A stretch of 52,313 nt of DNA from positions 1 through 52,313 of the forward strand of contig DXEV01000032.1 in the NCBI GenBank assembly GCA_019114785.1. The letters are read 5' to 3'. A program made the position numbers and the translations under genes. Shown here one piece after another: positions 37,091 through 48,100 of this stretch. How positions within the stretch are numbered: position 1 is the stretch's first letter; the number at the start of each line of letters is the position of its first letter. This stretch comes from Candidatus Anaerobiospirillum pullistercoris (lineage in GTDB: Bacteria > Pseudomonadota > Gammaproteobacteria > Enterobacterales > Succinivibrionaceae). The notes under the pieces are model-generated. The model made no database searches, was not told where the DNA came from, and was given only the letters and a program-made list of their open reading frames with translations.

Positions 37091-38182
37091 CTATGACTTC
37101 TCTGCAAGGAACCACGCTACAGTCTTACGTAGACCGCTAGTAAAGGTCTCTTGAGGCTGCCAGCCCAGCTCTGTACGCAATTTGCTATCGTCGATAGCGT
37201 AGCGAAAATCATGTCCGGCCCGATCCTGCACAAAAGTGATCAGGTCGGCATAAGAGCTATTCATCTGCTCACCTGACTCACTCTTCCCATGCTGCTTTGG
37301 TCGTGGACACATCTCATCAAGCAGAGAGCAAATCTGATGCACTAGCGTCAGGTTATCGAGCTCTTGGTGTCCACCCACGTTATAGCTCTCACCTGCACGA
37401 CCATGGTGGAAGATCTCATCAACAGCAGTGCAATGATCTAGCACGTAAATCCAATCCCTCACATTCTTACCAGTGCCATAGATCGGAATAGGTTTACCCT
37501 CAAGACAGCAGCGGATCACCTTTGGAATCAGCTTTTCCACATGCTGCTTTGGGCCATAATTATTGGAGCAGTGAGATATAGTAGTATTAAGCCCATAAGT
37601 ACGGTTATAGGCACGCACAATCATATCAGCACTAGCTTTACTGGCAGAATAAGGTGAATTAGGGGCATAAGGTGAAGTTTCAGAAAAGAGTCCTGTGTCA
37701 CCCAACGAGCCATAGACCTCATCAGTAGAGATCTGATGAAAACGACAGCCCTCATAGCCTTGCTTTACTTGCTGCGGCCCTGACATCCATTGTAAATAAG
37801 CACATTGCAGCAAGTTAAAGGTACCCATAATATTGCTGTCCATAAAAGCCTGTGGGCCTTCAATGGAGTTATCTACATGGCTCTCGGCAGCAAAGTGGAT
37901 CACCCCTTTAAAATCGTACTGAGCAAAAAGAGCGCGCAATCGTGGCTGATCACAGATATCAGCCTGCACAAAGTTATAGTTAGGCAAAGCCTCACATTCT
38001 TGCAGATGCTCTAAATTACCAGCGTAAGTTAGCTTGTCGAGATTAACAACCAAATACTCAGGATGCTGCTGACAGAAGTATGGGACAAAGTTTGAGCCAA
38101 TAAAGCCAGCTCCTCCCGTCACCAAAATTGCAGCTCGTTTCTGTCCTTGCGTACTAGCACCAGCAAAACTCATAGTAGCCAT
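37091..38182 (-). CDS. rfbB: dTDP-glucose 4,6-dehydratase RmlB
   Basis: Converts dTDP-glucose to dTDP-4-keto-6-deoxyglucose, the step between RmlA and RmlC. GGAGFIGSNF NAD motif, STDEVYG (Thr-Asp-Glu catalytic triad), YSASKA (YxxxK) and NNYGP...EKLIP are present. 363 residues from ATG 38182. ATG 38173 is an alternative, better spaced (10 bases) from AGGGG; the N-terminal 15 residues are not part of the fold. The C-terminal part carries a small insertion around residue 295. Located 28 kb from rmlA-rmlC. Confidence 0.94.
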   Translation of the reverse strand: MATMSFAGASTQGQKRAAILVTGGAGFIGSNFVPYFCQQHPEYLVVNLDKLTYAGNLEHLQECEALPNYNFVQADICDQPRLRALFAQYDFKGVIHFAAESHVDNSIEGPQAFMDSNIMGTFNLLQCAYLQWMSGPQQVKQGYEGCRFHQISTDEVYGSLGDTGLFSETSPYAPNSPYSASKASADMIVRAYNRTYGLNTTISHCSNNYGPKQHVEKLIPKVIRCCLEGKPIPIYGTGKNVRDWIYVLDHCTAVDEIFHHGRAGESYNVGGHQELDNLTLVHQICSLLDEMCPRPKQHGKSESGEQMNSSYADLITFVQDRAGHDFRYAIDDSKLRTELGWQPQETFTSGLRKTVAWFLAEKS

Positions 38183-38207
38183 ACCCCTAAAACACTCCCT
38201 AGGCCCC

Positions 38208-38253
38208 TAAAAACAATAAAGCCCAAGCTCAGTCTGCCAACCAAGCTTAGGCT
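38208..38253 (-). terminator. Intrinsic terminator behind pyrE
   Basis: On the minus strand AGCCTAAGCT (38253-38244) pairs 9 of 10 with AGCTTGGGCT (38229-38220), followed by TTATTGTTTTT. A second stem AGCACAG/CTGTGCT (38266-38292) lies just ahead. It separates pyrE from rmlB, so rmlB needs its own promoter or read-through. Confidence 0.8.
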
Positions 38254-38391
38254 CCATCTCCACATAGCACAGCACTACTGACTGACTGTGCTCAACACCG
38301 TCACGCTAACAGCAAGTTTTCTGTCTGGGAACAGCTAGTAACAGCTCAGATTCTTCTGGCTCTGCGTAACGGTATGGCTCAGCATGTAGCT

Positions 38392-39033
38392 TTAGGCACC
38401 ATACTGCTCACGATAAGCCAACATATCGTTTAAATGGGCCTTAAGCTCAGCTGAGTCTTGGATATAGGTGACTAAGTCATCAAAAGACACGATCGACACG
38501 ATCTCGATCCCTAAAGTGCGCTTGGCCTCATCAATAGCGCTCTCATTGCCTTGGCCCTTTTCTTTACGATTTAAAGCAATCAAGGCAGCCTTAAAGTGAG
38601 CACCATTGGCCTTAATGATGGCATCAGACTCACGAATGGCTGTACCGGCGGTGATCACATCATCGATCAGCATGATGTCGCCTTTCAGAGGAGCACCAAC
38701 CAAATTGCCACCCTCACCATGATCCTTAGCCTCCTTACGGTTAAAGCACCATGGAGTATTGATGTGGTGCTCAACGCTTAAGGCCATTGCAGTAGCGCAG
38801 GCGAGAGGAATGCCCTTATAGGCTGGGCCGAAGAGCACATCAAACTTGATGTTGCTATCGACTAAGGCATGAGCATAGCAAGAGCCTAAGGTATAGAGAT
38901 CTTCACCAGTGCAGAAGCCACCTGCATTGAAGAAATAAGGACTTTGACGTCCAGACTTCAGCGTAAAGCTACCAAATTTCAGCACCCCGCGTTGTAAAGC
39001 CAACTCAATAAAGCGACGTTGATAGTCCTGCAT
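38392..39033 (-). CDS. pyrE: Orotate phosphoribosyltransferase
   Basis: Forms OMP from orotate and PRPP in pyrimidine synthesis. ATG 39033 with GGAGAGGATC upstream gives 213 residues, exactly the E. coli length, beginning [21 protein letters not shown]. The open frame further upstream is unsupported. The PRPP loop is [13 protein letters not shown], and the substrate loop [12 protein letters not shown] is intact. Divergent from yicC, a conserved gammaproteobacterial pairing (rph is missing between them). Confidence 0.97.
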   Translation of the reverse strand: MQDYQRRFIELALQRGVLKFGSFTLKSGRQSPYFFNAGGFCTGEDLYTLGSCYAHALVDSNIKFDVLFGPAYKGIPLACATAMALSVEHHINTPWCFNRKEAKDHGEGGNLVGAPLKGDIMLIDDVITAGTAIRESDAIIKANGAHFKAALIALNRKEKGQGNESAIDEAKRTLGIEIVSIVSFDDLVTYIQDSAELKAHLNDMLAYREQYGA

Positions 39034-39300
39034 GATCCTCTCCACACCTAAAGAACAAAATCGACCCTGAGCATACCTGCCCTGTACCTTAATTTCAGCT
39101 GCTAATAACACAGCTTCCAGCACCAAGACGCTCAAAATAGCTTAATTATAAGGCATTACTGCGCTCAGCGCGTCTTAACCACAAAATCAGCAGCATTACA
39201 TGCTATGGACTGCTAAAATCTAAGTGAAAGAAAAAGCTTGGAAACACTCCAACATTGTAGAGATCAGGAATCAGCTCGAGTAAGGAAAAGGAGAATCACA

Positions 39301-40305
39301 GTGAGTGCTCTGAAAAGTATGACTGGCTTTGCTGTAGCCCATTGTCAGACCGAAGCCGGAACCGTCGAAATAACAATCCGCTCGGTCAATAGTCGCTTTT
39401 TAGAGATCTCTCCTTCGCTTTCTGAGGGAGTACCTCAAATCAGTTACGAGTGCACCAAGCTGATTAAAGCCGTAGCTCAACGTGGCAAGATTGATTACAG
39501 CATCACTCTGACCCCGCAAATACAACCTCATCTCAGCCTCAATGAGCCACTGCTCGATGAGCTTATTGGCAAACTCCAACAAATCACTGCCAAGCTACAC
39601 ACCCCTGCGACAGTAGCAGAGCCTGAGGCTATCTCTATTCCGGTCGAAATTAAGGGGAGTGATTCGGGGGCCAGCATTAGCGCCACAGATCTCAGTCAGA
39701 TCAATGCCATGGAGCTCTTACAGTACCCTGGCGTGCTACAAGCAAGCCCAGTAGATCAAGAGCAGCTCAAGCAACAGATCCTAGAGCTCATGGGCCAAGC
39801 TGTGGCCAAATTTAATGCCTCGCGCTGCCACGAAGGAGAACAGCTGCGCGCAGTGCTACTTCATCGCCTAGACGCTGTTAGTGCTCAGCTACAGCTCATA
39901 GCCCCTATGCTGACTAGCTTAGTAACAAACGAACGCGAGCGCATTCAGAAACGCTTAGCATCGTTGAAATTAGAGCTCACTCCAGAGCGCTTTGAGACTG
40001 AAGTGGCCCTACAGGCTCAGAAATCGGATATTGCCGAGGAATACGATCGTCTTTGTTGCCATGTCAAAAGCATGCGCGCTCTACTGCAAGAGGCAGCACC
40101 AGCACCTAAGACTCAACCAGCTCATCCTGAACAATCCTCAGAGCACACCGTTTTTGGCAAACGCTTAGATTTCATCATCCAAGAGATGATGCGCGAGAGC
40201 AATACCTTAGCCTCTAAGGCTAGCACCAATGAGCTGTCCCAGATCGCTGTTGAGCTCAAGGTGTTGGTGGAGCAAATGCGCGAACAAGTGCAAAATGTCG
40301 AATAG
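39301..40305 (+). CDS. yicC: YicC-family endoribonuclease
   Basis: RNase family implicated in degrading small RNAs and in stationary-phase survival. The start is GTG 39301 (AGGAG 8 bases upstream), giving 334 residues beginning with a LKSMTGFAV segment. ATG 39319 is an alternative. The family C-terminus is clear: SDIAEEYDRLCCHVKSM, GKRLDFIIQEMMRESNTLASKA (quoted 140 bases before the stop). E. coli YicC has 287 residues; the extra length is a linker around residues 100-160. Confidence 0.9.
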   Translation: MSALKSMTGFAVAHCQTEAGTVEITIRSVNSRFLEISPSLSEGVPQISYECTKLIKAVAQRGKIDYSITLTPQIQPHLSLNEPLLDELIGKLQQITAKLHTPATVAEPEAISIPVEIKGSDSGASISATDLSQINAMELLQYPGVLQASPVDQEQLKQQILELMGQAVAKFNASRCHEGEQLRAVLLHRLDAVSAQLQLIAPMLTSLVTNERERIQKRLASLKLELTPERFETEVALQAQKSDIAEEYDRLCCHVKSMRALLQEAAPAPKTQPAHPEQSSEHTVFGKRLDFIIQEMMRESNTLASKASTNELSQIAVELKVLVEQMREQVQNVE

Positions 40306-40324
40306 AACCGCCCCCCAAATGACG

Positions 40325-41431
40325 TTAGCCGATTATGTGTTTAGTAATAAACTCATCGCACTGACGCTGGAAACGTTCTAGATAAGAGGAATAAGATTCT
40401 TGAGAATCCTGCCATCCTTTTGGCAAAAATAAGACACTGACGTTATTAGGATTCCATGATTTATTATCATATTTGGCTGAAAGTTGATTCATGCCATTAG
40501 GAATCCAACGTTTACTGTCATAGAAAGGATATGCAGCACAAACATCTACACCTAAATTATCAGCAATATGAGCAGTACCTGTACTTGGACTAAGAACTAA
40601 AGAAGCAAAAGATACTAAGCAAGCCAGAGCAGATATTCCTGAGTTATTTTGCCACACACTTAAATTAGTGGAGTGTAGTTCAATATGATTGATATCATTT
40701 TGACCGTAATTAGGAATAACAAGAAACAATTCTGGATACTTCTGTGCTAAAAACTCAGCAATCTTAATCCAGTCAATGTGTTTGAAATTATACCCACAAC
40801 GTTCTGCTGTAGCACTCAACGGATTAACGATAACTAACTTAGATTGAGGATTCCAACCAATATTAATTAACTCTTGTTTTACTTGCTCCAAGAGCTCAGT
40901 AGAAAAAGTAAGTTGAGCCTGCTTAAGATCTACTGTTTTTATAACTTGATCATAGAGCTTTGGATTGATACTACGAACAAGATGTTGATAATGAAAAATC
41001 TCATGAATTTTCCACCGTCTTATGTATGAAACAAAAGGCAGTCGAGGAGTCCATAGTGAAGGGAAATAACTGAAAGTAACAACTTGTGCACAAGAAGACT
41101 TTAATGCTAAACGAATAGAATCTTTACGACGATCTGCCAAGATTATAAGATCAGCAGGTAATCCTTCTTCACCAAAGCCATTTTCTACACATTCAAGAAA
41201 TTTTTCATTAAAATCCTTCTCTGACAAACCAATATAATGTAATAAAGTACAATAATCTGGTTTGACATTAATACAAGGAAGCAAGTCAGAGAAAGTTCTA
41301 TTACAAACACAATGAATTTGGGCTTGTGGAAACATAGCTCTCAGCATCAAAATCATTGTTTGATATTGAATGTTATCACCGAGACTAGAATGCAGATCTA
41401 AAATAATCCGTTGTGGCATCAAATTCATCAT
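40325..41431 (-). CDS. Family 9 glycosyltransferase (heptosyltransferase-like)
   Basis: 368 residues with the GT9 GT-B pattern. LDLHSSLGDNIQYQ at the N-terminus corresponds to the G-[DE] nucleotide loop. VIVNPLSATAERCGYNFKH starts the C-terminal domain. LVLSPSTGTAHIADNLGV is the ADP-sugar site. It is AT-rich and has no nearby heptose genes, so the donor could be ADP-heptose or another nucleotide sugar. Weak ribosome site. It converges on yicC with 19 bases between and no terminator. Confidence 0.82.
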   Translation of the reverse strand: MMNLMPQRIILDLHSSLGDNIQYQTMILMLRAMFPQAQIHCVCNRTFSDLLPCINVKPDYCTLLHYIGLSEKDFNEKFLECVENGFGEEGLPADLIILADRRKDSIRLALKSSCAQVVTFSYFPSLWTPRLPFVSYIRRWKIHEIFHYQHLVRSINPKLYDQVIKTVDLKQAQLTFSTELLEQVKQELINIGWNPQSKLVIVNPLSATAERCGYNFKHIDWIKIAEFLAQKYPELFLVIPNYGQNDINHIELHSTNLSVWQNNSGISALACLVSFASLVLSPSTGTAHIADNLGVDVCAAYPFYDSKRWIPNGMNQLSAKYDNKSWNPNNVSVLFLPKGWQDSQESYSSYLERFQRQCDEFITKHIIG

Positions 41432-41561
41432 AGTTTATGTTACTCAAAATCGCAGAATTTAACCCAAAATTACCATGAGTTCTGTTTGTTAAATCAGTTA
41501 CACCTTTGAGGCATATTAAAACTCACAGTAACATGAGATGAGCATTATAGAAAGGTTGTCT

Positions 41562-41645
41562 TGTATACATAGGGATAATGGAATTTCCCAGACATAGAGC
41601 CTGAGCAAGGCTCGATTTTATCGGGGCAGGCTAAGACGCCCAATT
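41562..41645. repeat. Partial copy C of the 111-bp repeat family
   Basis: Starts TGTATACATAGGGATAATGG and matches copy B (41768 onward) over about 83 bases in the same orientation with roughly two-thirds identity. ATTTTATCGGGG...CTAAGACGCC corresponds to CTCTATCAGG...CTAAAACGCC. The right inverted end is missing or too diverged. Copies C and B are tandem in the 588-base gap before polA, which otherwise contains no gene. A possible -10 (TATAAT, 41730-41735) lies between them. Confidence 0.6.
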
Positions 41646-41767
41646 TATAGCTCAACTCGCTTAAATTTGAAAACATAGCAGATCCGGTATCAAGGCAAAT
41701 ATTCTTAAGAGCGACAAAATCCAGATTGCTATAATGGTGTAATAGCCATATACCATGGCTTAGAGCA

Positions 41768-41879
41768 TGTAAACATGGGGATAAAGGTGTTTCTCAGTAA
41801 TACAACCAGCTCAAATCTGGACTCTATCAGGCTTGCTAAAACGCCTCAATGCTCGTTTTGCCATTAGCCCCTGTCTACA
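41768..41879. repeat. 112-bp repeat with inverted ends, copy B
   Basis: Left end TGTAAACATGGGGATAA and right end ...TTAGCCCCTGTCTACA are imperfect inverted repeats. Its reverse complement starts TGTAGACAGGGGCTAATGGC and aligns without gaps to copy A at 21968, including GCAAGCCTGATA at offset 44. It sits 140 bases before the polA ATG. Confidence 0.72.
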
Positions 41880-42019
41880 CGGCACAGACCTAACTCATAG
41901 TATACCCTAGCGCTAGCTCTTAAGTACCACACAACTTCATCTCTAAAGTGTCACACTTAGAGCACAAAATATCTGCTGGGACGAACTCTGTTTTCTGCCT
42001 TTTTTCGGGAGTGAATTGC

Positions 42020-45013
42020 ATGGCCAATCCAAATGAGCTGATCCTTGTAGACGGCTCGTCTTTTCTGTATCGGGCCTACTTTGCCGTGAAGAAAAGCTTC
42101 ACGACCAAGGACGGCTTCCCAACAGGCGCTATCTTTGTGATCACCCGTATGCTGCAAAATCTGTTAGAGCAGTTTGAAGGCAACAAGATCGTGCTGGTCT
42201 TTGATGCTAAAGGCGGCAGCTTCCGTAATCAGATCTATCCTGAGTACAAAGCTACGCGCCCACCTATGCCGGACGAGCTAGTCAAGCAGATCGAGATGGT
42301 GCATCAAGTGGCTAAGGCTATGGGATTTCCGATACTCAGCGTCCCAGGAGTTGAGGCCGATGACGTTTTAGGCTCCTACACCAAAGCTGCCCTTGCTAAA
42401 GGAATGCAAGTGGTGATCTGTACTGGTGATAAGGACTTAGCTCAATTGGTGGATCCTAATGTCACCTTGCTCGACACCATGAAAAACATCCGCTACGACG
42501 AAGCTACAGTCTTGGAAAAGTATGGTGTTAAGCCAGAGCACATCATCGATTTCTTGGCCTTAAAAGGCGATAGCTCTGACAACATTCCTGGCATGACAGG
42601 AGTCGGCGATAAGACCGCCTGCGCAGTGATCCAAGGCCTTGGTGGTATTTACGACATCAAAGCTCACGTCAACGAGATTGCAAAGCTCAAATTCCGTGGT
42701 TCCGCCACCTTCGGCGAAAAGTTCCTCGCTCAGTGGCCACAGATCGAACTGAGCTATCGTCTTGCCACCATTAAATGCGATGTGCCACTACCAATAGCTA
42801 TTGAGGATCTGCCTCTGCCACAAACAGATCACGATACCTTGATCAGCTTGTTTGAACGCTTAGAGTTCTTCCGCTTTGCGGCCGAGCAACGTGCTAAGAA
42901 AGCCAACTTTAACAAGATGGTGGACACCATGCGTGGCAAAGAGTCAGCCACAGAAGCTCAAGAGCAAAGTGAGGATACGCTTGGACTAACGCAAGACCAA
43001 AAGACTAAGGCTGATAAGACCAAATCTATGAGCGATCAGGAGTTAGTCTCTGCTGCTATCTTGAGACCTCAAGCCCAGCGTAAATTTGAGCCTTCTTATG
43101 CCGAGCGTTTAGAGCTATTCCAGCAACACCAACAACAAACAGCTGGCACCGATGCAGAAGCCCTTAAATTTAGCGAAAACTTCCAAGACGTTTTCTCTTA
43201 TCGCGATGGCTTTAAGCTCGTAACCTCGAGCGATACACTGCGCCAAATGGTCAGAGCTATTAAGCAGGCAGGTCGTTTTTCACTATTCCTAGAGGAAAGC
43301 TCTCACCATACAACTGATAGTCTTCTCTTAGGTGTAGCTTGCTGCTGTGGTGAGCATGATGCCTACTATGTGCCACTAAAGCACAACTATCTTGAAGCTC
43401 CAGAGCAATTACCTCAAACCCAATTGCTAACGGCTCTACGTCCTATCTTGGTTAATCCTGAGATCAAAAAGATCATGTACGATCTCAAGCAAGGTCGCTT
43501 GTATCTCCATTTCTTAGGAATCGACATGCAGGGTTACTTAGAGGATCCTATGCTGATTGCCCATCTGCTGGACTCCTCTCGTAATGTATCCTTGGCCAAT
43601 TTAGCCAATGATTTCCTGCAATACATGCCACTGGATGTGAAGAACTTGGTACCGGATCATGCTAATGAGACCTCCGGTATTGATGTAGAGATCTTTAAAG
43701 ACTATGCCTGTGAGCAAGCTCAAGTGGCTTTGCGCCTCTACGATCACTGCTTAGCTGAATTGCAAAAGCTCCCAGAGGGTATGGATTTACTAGGCCATGA
43801 GATGCAGGTCTTAGATGTGCTGTACTCCATGGAAGAATGCGGTGCCTTGGTCGATGGTAAACAGCTACAAGAGCTGACTCGCACTCTGCAACAAGAGCTC
43901 TTTGTCGTACAGGAAAAGATCTATGATGCAGCTGGTGATAAGTTTAATATCGCCTCTCCTAAGCAGCTGGGTCGAGTCTTGTTCGATGTGCTGAAGTTGC
44001 CATACCCTAAGAGCAGCGTTAAAGTCGATAAAAAAGGCGGTAATGTCTATTCCACCTCTGATGAGATCTTAAGTGAGTTAGGTGAGTATGAGGTCGTGCG
44101 CAATGTGCAGCAATACCGTATGCTAGCCAAGCTGATCTCCACTTACGCAGATAAGCTGCCATTCCTGATCTCTAAACGAACAGGGCGTGTCCATACCTGC
44201 TTTAATTTGGCTGGCACAGTTACAGGCCGTCTGTCGTCCTCTGATCCTAATCTGCAGAATATCCCAGCACGTACCGCTGAGGGCATGAAGATCCGCTGTG
44301 CCTTCGTTGCGCCTAAAGGCTATAAGATCGTGTCAGCTGATTACTCTCAAATTGAGTTGCGTTTGATCGCTCATTTTTCTGAGGATCAAAACCTCATCAA
44401 TGCTTTCCAGCACCATCAAGACATCCATCGCGTGACCGCCTCTGAGGTCTTAGGAAAGCCATTGGAGGAGGTAACTGACACTGAGCGTAAGCACGCTAAG
44501 GCCACCAACTTTGGACTAATGTACGGTATGGGACCTCATGGTCTGGCTCGTCAAACGGGTATGACTCACAACGAGGCCAAACAGTACATTGAGCGTTACT
44601 TCATGAAGTACCCTCAAATCCAATCCTTAATGGATAAGATCATCACTGAGGCTCGTAGCAATGGCTATATACGGACATTGCTGCACAATCGTGTCTTCAT
44701 TAAGAACATCCAAAGTGAAGGCATGAGTAAGCGTGCTGCTGAGCGCGCTGCTATTAATGCCCCAATGCAAGGCAGTGCAGCTGACATCATCAAAAAGGCA
44801 ATGGTGGAGCTCGCTGCATACATTAAGACCCTACCTGCCAATAGCGTGCACATGACTTTGCAGGTGCACGACGAGCTGGTCTTTGAGGTCAAAGAGGACT
44901 TGGTACAAGAGTTCTGCGACCATATTAAGGAGATCCTCGAGCAGGTGGTGACTTTGAAAGTGCCACTCGAGGTTGGCATTGGTGTAGGCGATTCATGGGC
45001 AGACGCTCACTAA
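42020..45013 (+). CDS. polA: DNA polymerase I
   Basis: Replaces RNA primers and fills repair gaps. ATG 42020 (GGGAG upstream) gives 997 residues (E. coli 928). The 5' nuclease domain is intact (VEADDVLGSYT, TGDKDLAQLV, LKGDSSDNIPG). A long linker follows (about 300-410). Polymerase motif A is SADYSQIELR (Asp774), motif B is KATNFGLMYG, and motif C is HDE at 950-952. The 3'-5' exonuclease domain looks inactive: the DxE motif reads FLE near 423-425, and the YAxxDAD motif reads YACEQAQ (562-568). The Asp of ED.ML near 535 remains. Confidence 0.96.
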   Translation: MANPNELILVDGSSFLYRAYFAVKKSFTTKDGFPTGAIFVITRMLQNLLEQFEGNKIVLVFDAKGGSFRNQIYPEYKATRPPMPDELVKQIEMVHQVAKAMGFPILSVPGVEADDVLGSYTKAALAKGMQVVICTGDKDLAQLVDPNVTLLDTMKNIRYDEATVLEKYGVKPEHIIDFLALKGDSSDNIPGMTGVGDKTACAVIQGLGGIYDIKAHVNEIAKLKFRGSATFGEKFLAQWPQIELSYRLATIKCDVPLPIAIEDLPLPQTDHDTLISLFERLEFFRFAAEQRAKKANFNKMVDTMRGKESATEAQEQSEDTLGLTQDQKTKADKTKSMSDQELVSAAILRPQAQRKFEPSYAERLELFQQHQQQTAGTDAEALKFSENFQDVFSYRDGFKLVTSSDTLRQMVRAIKQAGRFSLFLEESSHHTTDSLLLGVACCCGEHDAYYVPLKHNYLEAPEQLPQTQLLTALRPILVNPEIKKIMYDLKQGRLYLHFLGIDMQGYLEDPMLIAHLLDSSRNVSLANLANDFLQYMPLDVKNLVPDHANETSGIDVEIFKDYACEQAQVALRLYDHCLAELQKLPEGMDLLGHEMQVLDVLYSMEECGALVDGKQLQELTRTLQQELFVVQEKIYDAAGDKFNIASPKQLGRVLFDVLKLPYPKSSVKVDKKGGNVYSTSDEILSELGEYEVVRNVQQYRMLAKLISTYADKLPFLISKRTGRVHTCFNLAGTVTGRLSSSDPNLQNIPARTAEGMKIRCAFVAPKGYKIVSADYSQIELRLIAHFSEDQNLINAFQHHQDIHRVTASEVLGKPLEEVTDTERKHAKATNFGLMYGMGPHGLARQTGMTHNEAKQYIERYFMKYPQIQSLMDKIITEARSNGYIRTLLHNRVFIKNIQSEGMSKRAAERAAINAPMQGSAADIIKKAMVELAAYIKTLPANSVHMTLQVHDELVFEVKEDLVQEFCDHIKEILEQVVTLKVPLEVGIGVGDSWADAH

Positions 45014-45119
45014 AGAGCTGTCCATGCAAGGCTGAGTGAGGCTAACGCAGCCTTCTCAATGGTATTTTGCTGGGGCGCTTTGCGCCCCTTGCTGTCCTTA
45101 TCGGGTAGGAGTTAGAGCC

Positions 45120-48100
45120 ATGGCTATTTCTGCACAAACTAATGTTCCTCAACTGCCACCTTTTAAAGTCGTGACAGTAGGTAAGAACTATACCTACCTG
45201 TGGCCTACTGTCCGCAAAAAGTACCAAGGACGTATCATTGACGCCAAAGGCACAAGCTCGGTTGGAAAGATCAAAGGGGGAGGTCAAACAGGTCTGGTGG
45301 TGTGGAAAGATGAGTTTATCGCCGAACATCCAGAGCTGCTTGCTTACAACGTTTACCGTGAAGAAGTGACCACAGGTGAGCACTCGACCACTGTCGAATA
45401 CCGCTTTGTCTTCCGTCCCAAGGAAGGTGTGGCTACAGCCAACTCGATGCAAGTACAGCAATACTATCAGGCTGGTGCCACCTGGTTATGTGACCAACTA
45501 CTCCAATCCTCTCCGCTGTTAGTAGCCATGAACCGCTGCTTCATGGACGATAACCGCAATCTCAAACTACTTGCCTTAAGCTATTACACCTTACTGCATC
45601 ACACTATCGACTTTAGTGAGTATCTGCACTTTTGTGCTGACACCCGTCTGGCTTGGCAAAGTAGCATGACTGAGCATGACATTAATGCCTTATTACAGGA
45701 CATTAGCGATGTCGAGCTCAACCACTTCTTTGCTACCTTGCAATCTCTGTGTGCACGTCGACAGAATCGCAACTCTCGTTACTATGCTCTGGATCTTGTC
45801 TATCCACACAACTTAACCACCCAACTGCGTACTGGACAATTAACTTTAACCACCAATTTCAGTGCCCTTGACCGTGAGTTGCGCAAGCTACTGAAGGATC
45901 CAGCCTTAAACTCTACGCAAAAACAGAATCTTTTGCGTCGCTGGGTGCAGACACAAGAAGATAGTGGTGCATTATTAATCTTCAATGCCCAAAGCGGCAT
46001 GCCACATCTTTTTAATACTTTCCAAACAGATCTGTACTCGCTGGAAGAGCTGTGCTCATTTTTGCGCTATCAATCTTTACCGCAAGAACAAGCTAAGCAG
46101 CAGGTACTGAGCCTAGCGCTGGACAGTAAAAATGAGCTCGAAGGCACTAAGTATGCGCGTACCTATGGCCTCTCACCACGCGAGAATTTTTTCGTCAAAG
46201 CCGCATCTGAAGATGAAGGTGATACAAGTTCACGTCTGCGTGAAAAGAGCTCAACCGTCGCGGCAGCTGAAAAAGTACAACTTAGCCTTAACAGCTTAGG
46301 CAGCAATAGTGGTCTTGGTAGTATTCAGGGGCTCACAGATCAAAAAACTGAGCTCAACAATCATAATTCTGACCAAGCGGCAAAGCGTCTCAATCGTGAT
46401 AGCTCTAGCTTATCTCACAGCGTTGATCTAAATGACAGTGGATTAGCCCAATCCACATTGCGTACTTTAAGTGCTAGTGAGGCTTTAAAGCAAAACCAAG
46501 GCGGTGTGAGCTCCATAGTTAGCTCCCGCGTAAATAGCTTAGGCCTATCTTTCGGCGATGAAGATGCAAAAACAGCCACTGAGACCATCTTGGTAACAGC
46601 TCGTAACCAGCAGATGATCAACACTCTGCGTTACCTCTTGCAGCAAAAACAAAGCTTTCTTTGGACTATTCCTGCAGAGCATCAGATCTTTAAGCACCTG
46701 CTACAACGTCATGAGAGGCAAATGCTCTTGCTTAATAACTACAACGCGGAGCAACAGTGCTTTTGCCTGACCTTTGACCTCAATCAGCACTATCCTGAAT
46801 ACGATGTAAGTTCCGAACGTGTTGCTGGAACTACTGGTGGCTTATTTACAGGTCAATCACGTTTCCTGCCACGTAAAATGCTGGCATCACTGCACGTGCA
46901 CCTTATTTTTGACCTTAAGCCATTACTGGCACTCAAGGAGCAACAAGAGAGCTTAAGTGAAGATTATGCTGTAGACGGAGAGCTCAACTCCAGCCCAGAT
47001 GAGGACATCATGGACTTTATCGGTTCAGAAGATAGTCCTACCTCTCATTTCTGGAATAGCAGTCAAGTGCTGCGAGCTTCTACTCAGGGCACTATAGATC
47101 TCAATGACGAGCAATGCGCTGCTTTAGATAGCATTATGGAGCTGTTAGAGCGCCATGTTACACGCAGTAGCAACACCGCACTTGCTACCTATATGGCAAG
47201 TACTGCCGCCTATGATAAGGAAATGGAGGCCAAGCAAGCTCATAGCTGGGGTGATAGTAATGTTGCACCAGCAATGGAGCATTTAGCTGATGATTCTGAC
47301 TCTTTCCTTGATGTCCCTGATGACAGTGAGGAAGACTTCTTTTCTGTCCCTGATGACGATGATGCGCCAACAGCAGATATGGATAACAGTGCTGATGTGG
47401 CCAAAGCTGATGACACGGATGCTGACGACTCTTCCTTCTTGGACATCGCTAATGATGACGATAATGAGCCACTAGAGCCAAGCTCCTATTATTTGAGCAC
47501 CGGCGAAATAGACCTGCAGTCTTTAAGCGCTCGTGTTGATGCCAATCATTACGATAGTGAGATCTTGGATTTTGAGGATGAAGACGAACCTCAATTTATC
47601 GGTCTCTCAGCACAAGAGTCAGCCCGCATCCAGCGTTACCTCATGCAGCTGCTTCACTCCAAGGAAGCCGTAAAAAGCGGAAGCTTGCAGATCTTAGTGA
47701 CAGATCAGCTAGCAAATCCGCAAGAAGCTTTGCAGGCAGCCAACTACCTCAAAATTGGTACCAGTGCTTTCGACCTGATGAGCTTCGATGTGTTTAAGAC
47801 CGAGCAGGCTCAGCTTAACCCACTGACCATGGAGTTTAAGCCAATCCTCAAGCAACTGTTGCGTGGTAAGAACTTTGTGATCTTCTTGGCTTTAAGCCTA
47901 CACATCATGTTGCAGGCATCTTTAAATGAGCGCGATCGCCAATATGGCAGTAGCATCCTACGGCAACGCCTCAACATTAAGAACGTACCGCAATACTTGC
48001 AGTCACTACAGAAGATCGTGGCAGAGCGCAAAGACAATGGCTTTACTTATAAGGAATTGCCACAGGAACTGCGCTCTCTGCTGGGCTATCTCAATGTGGC

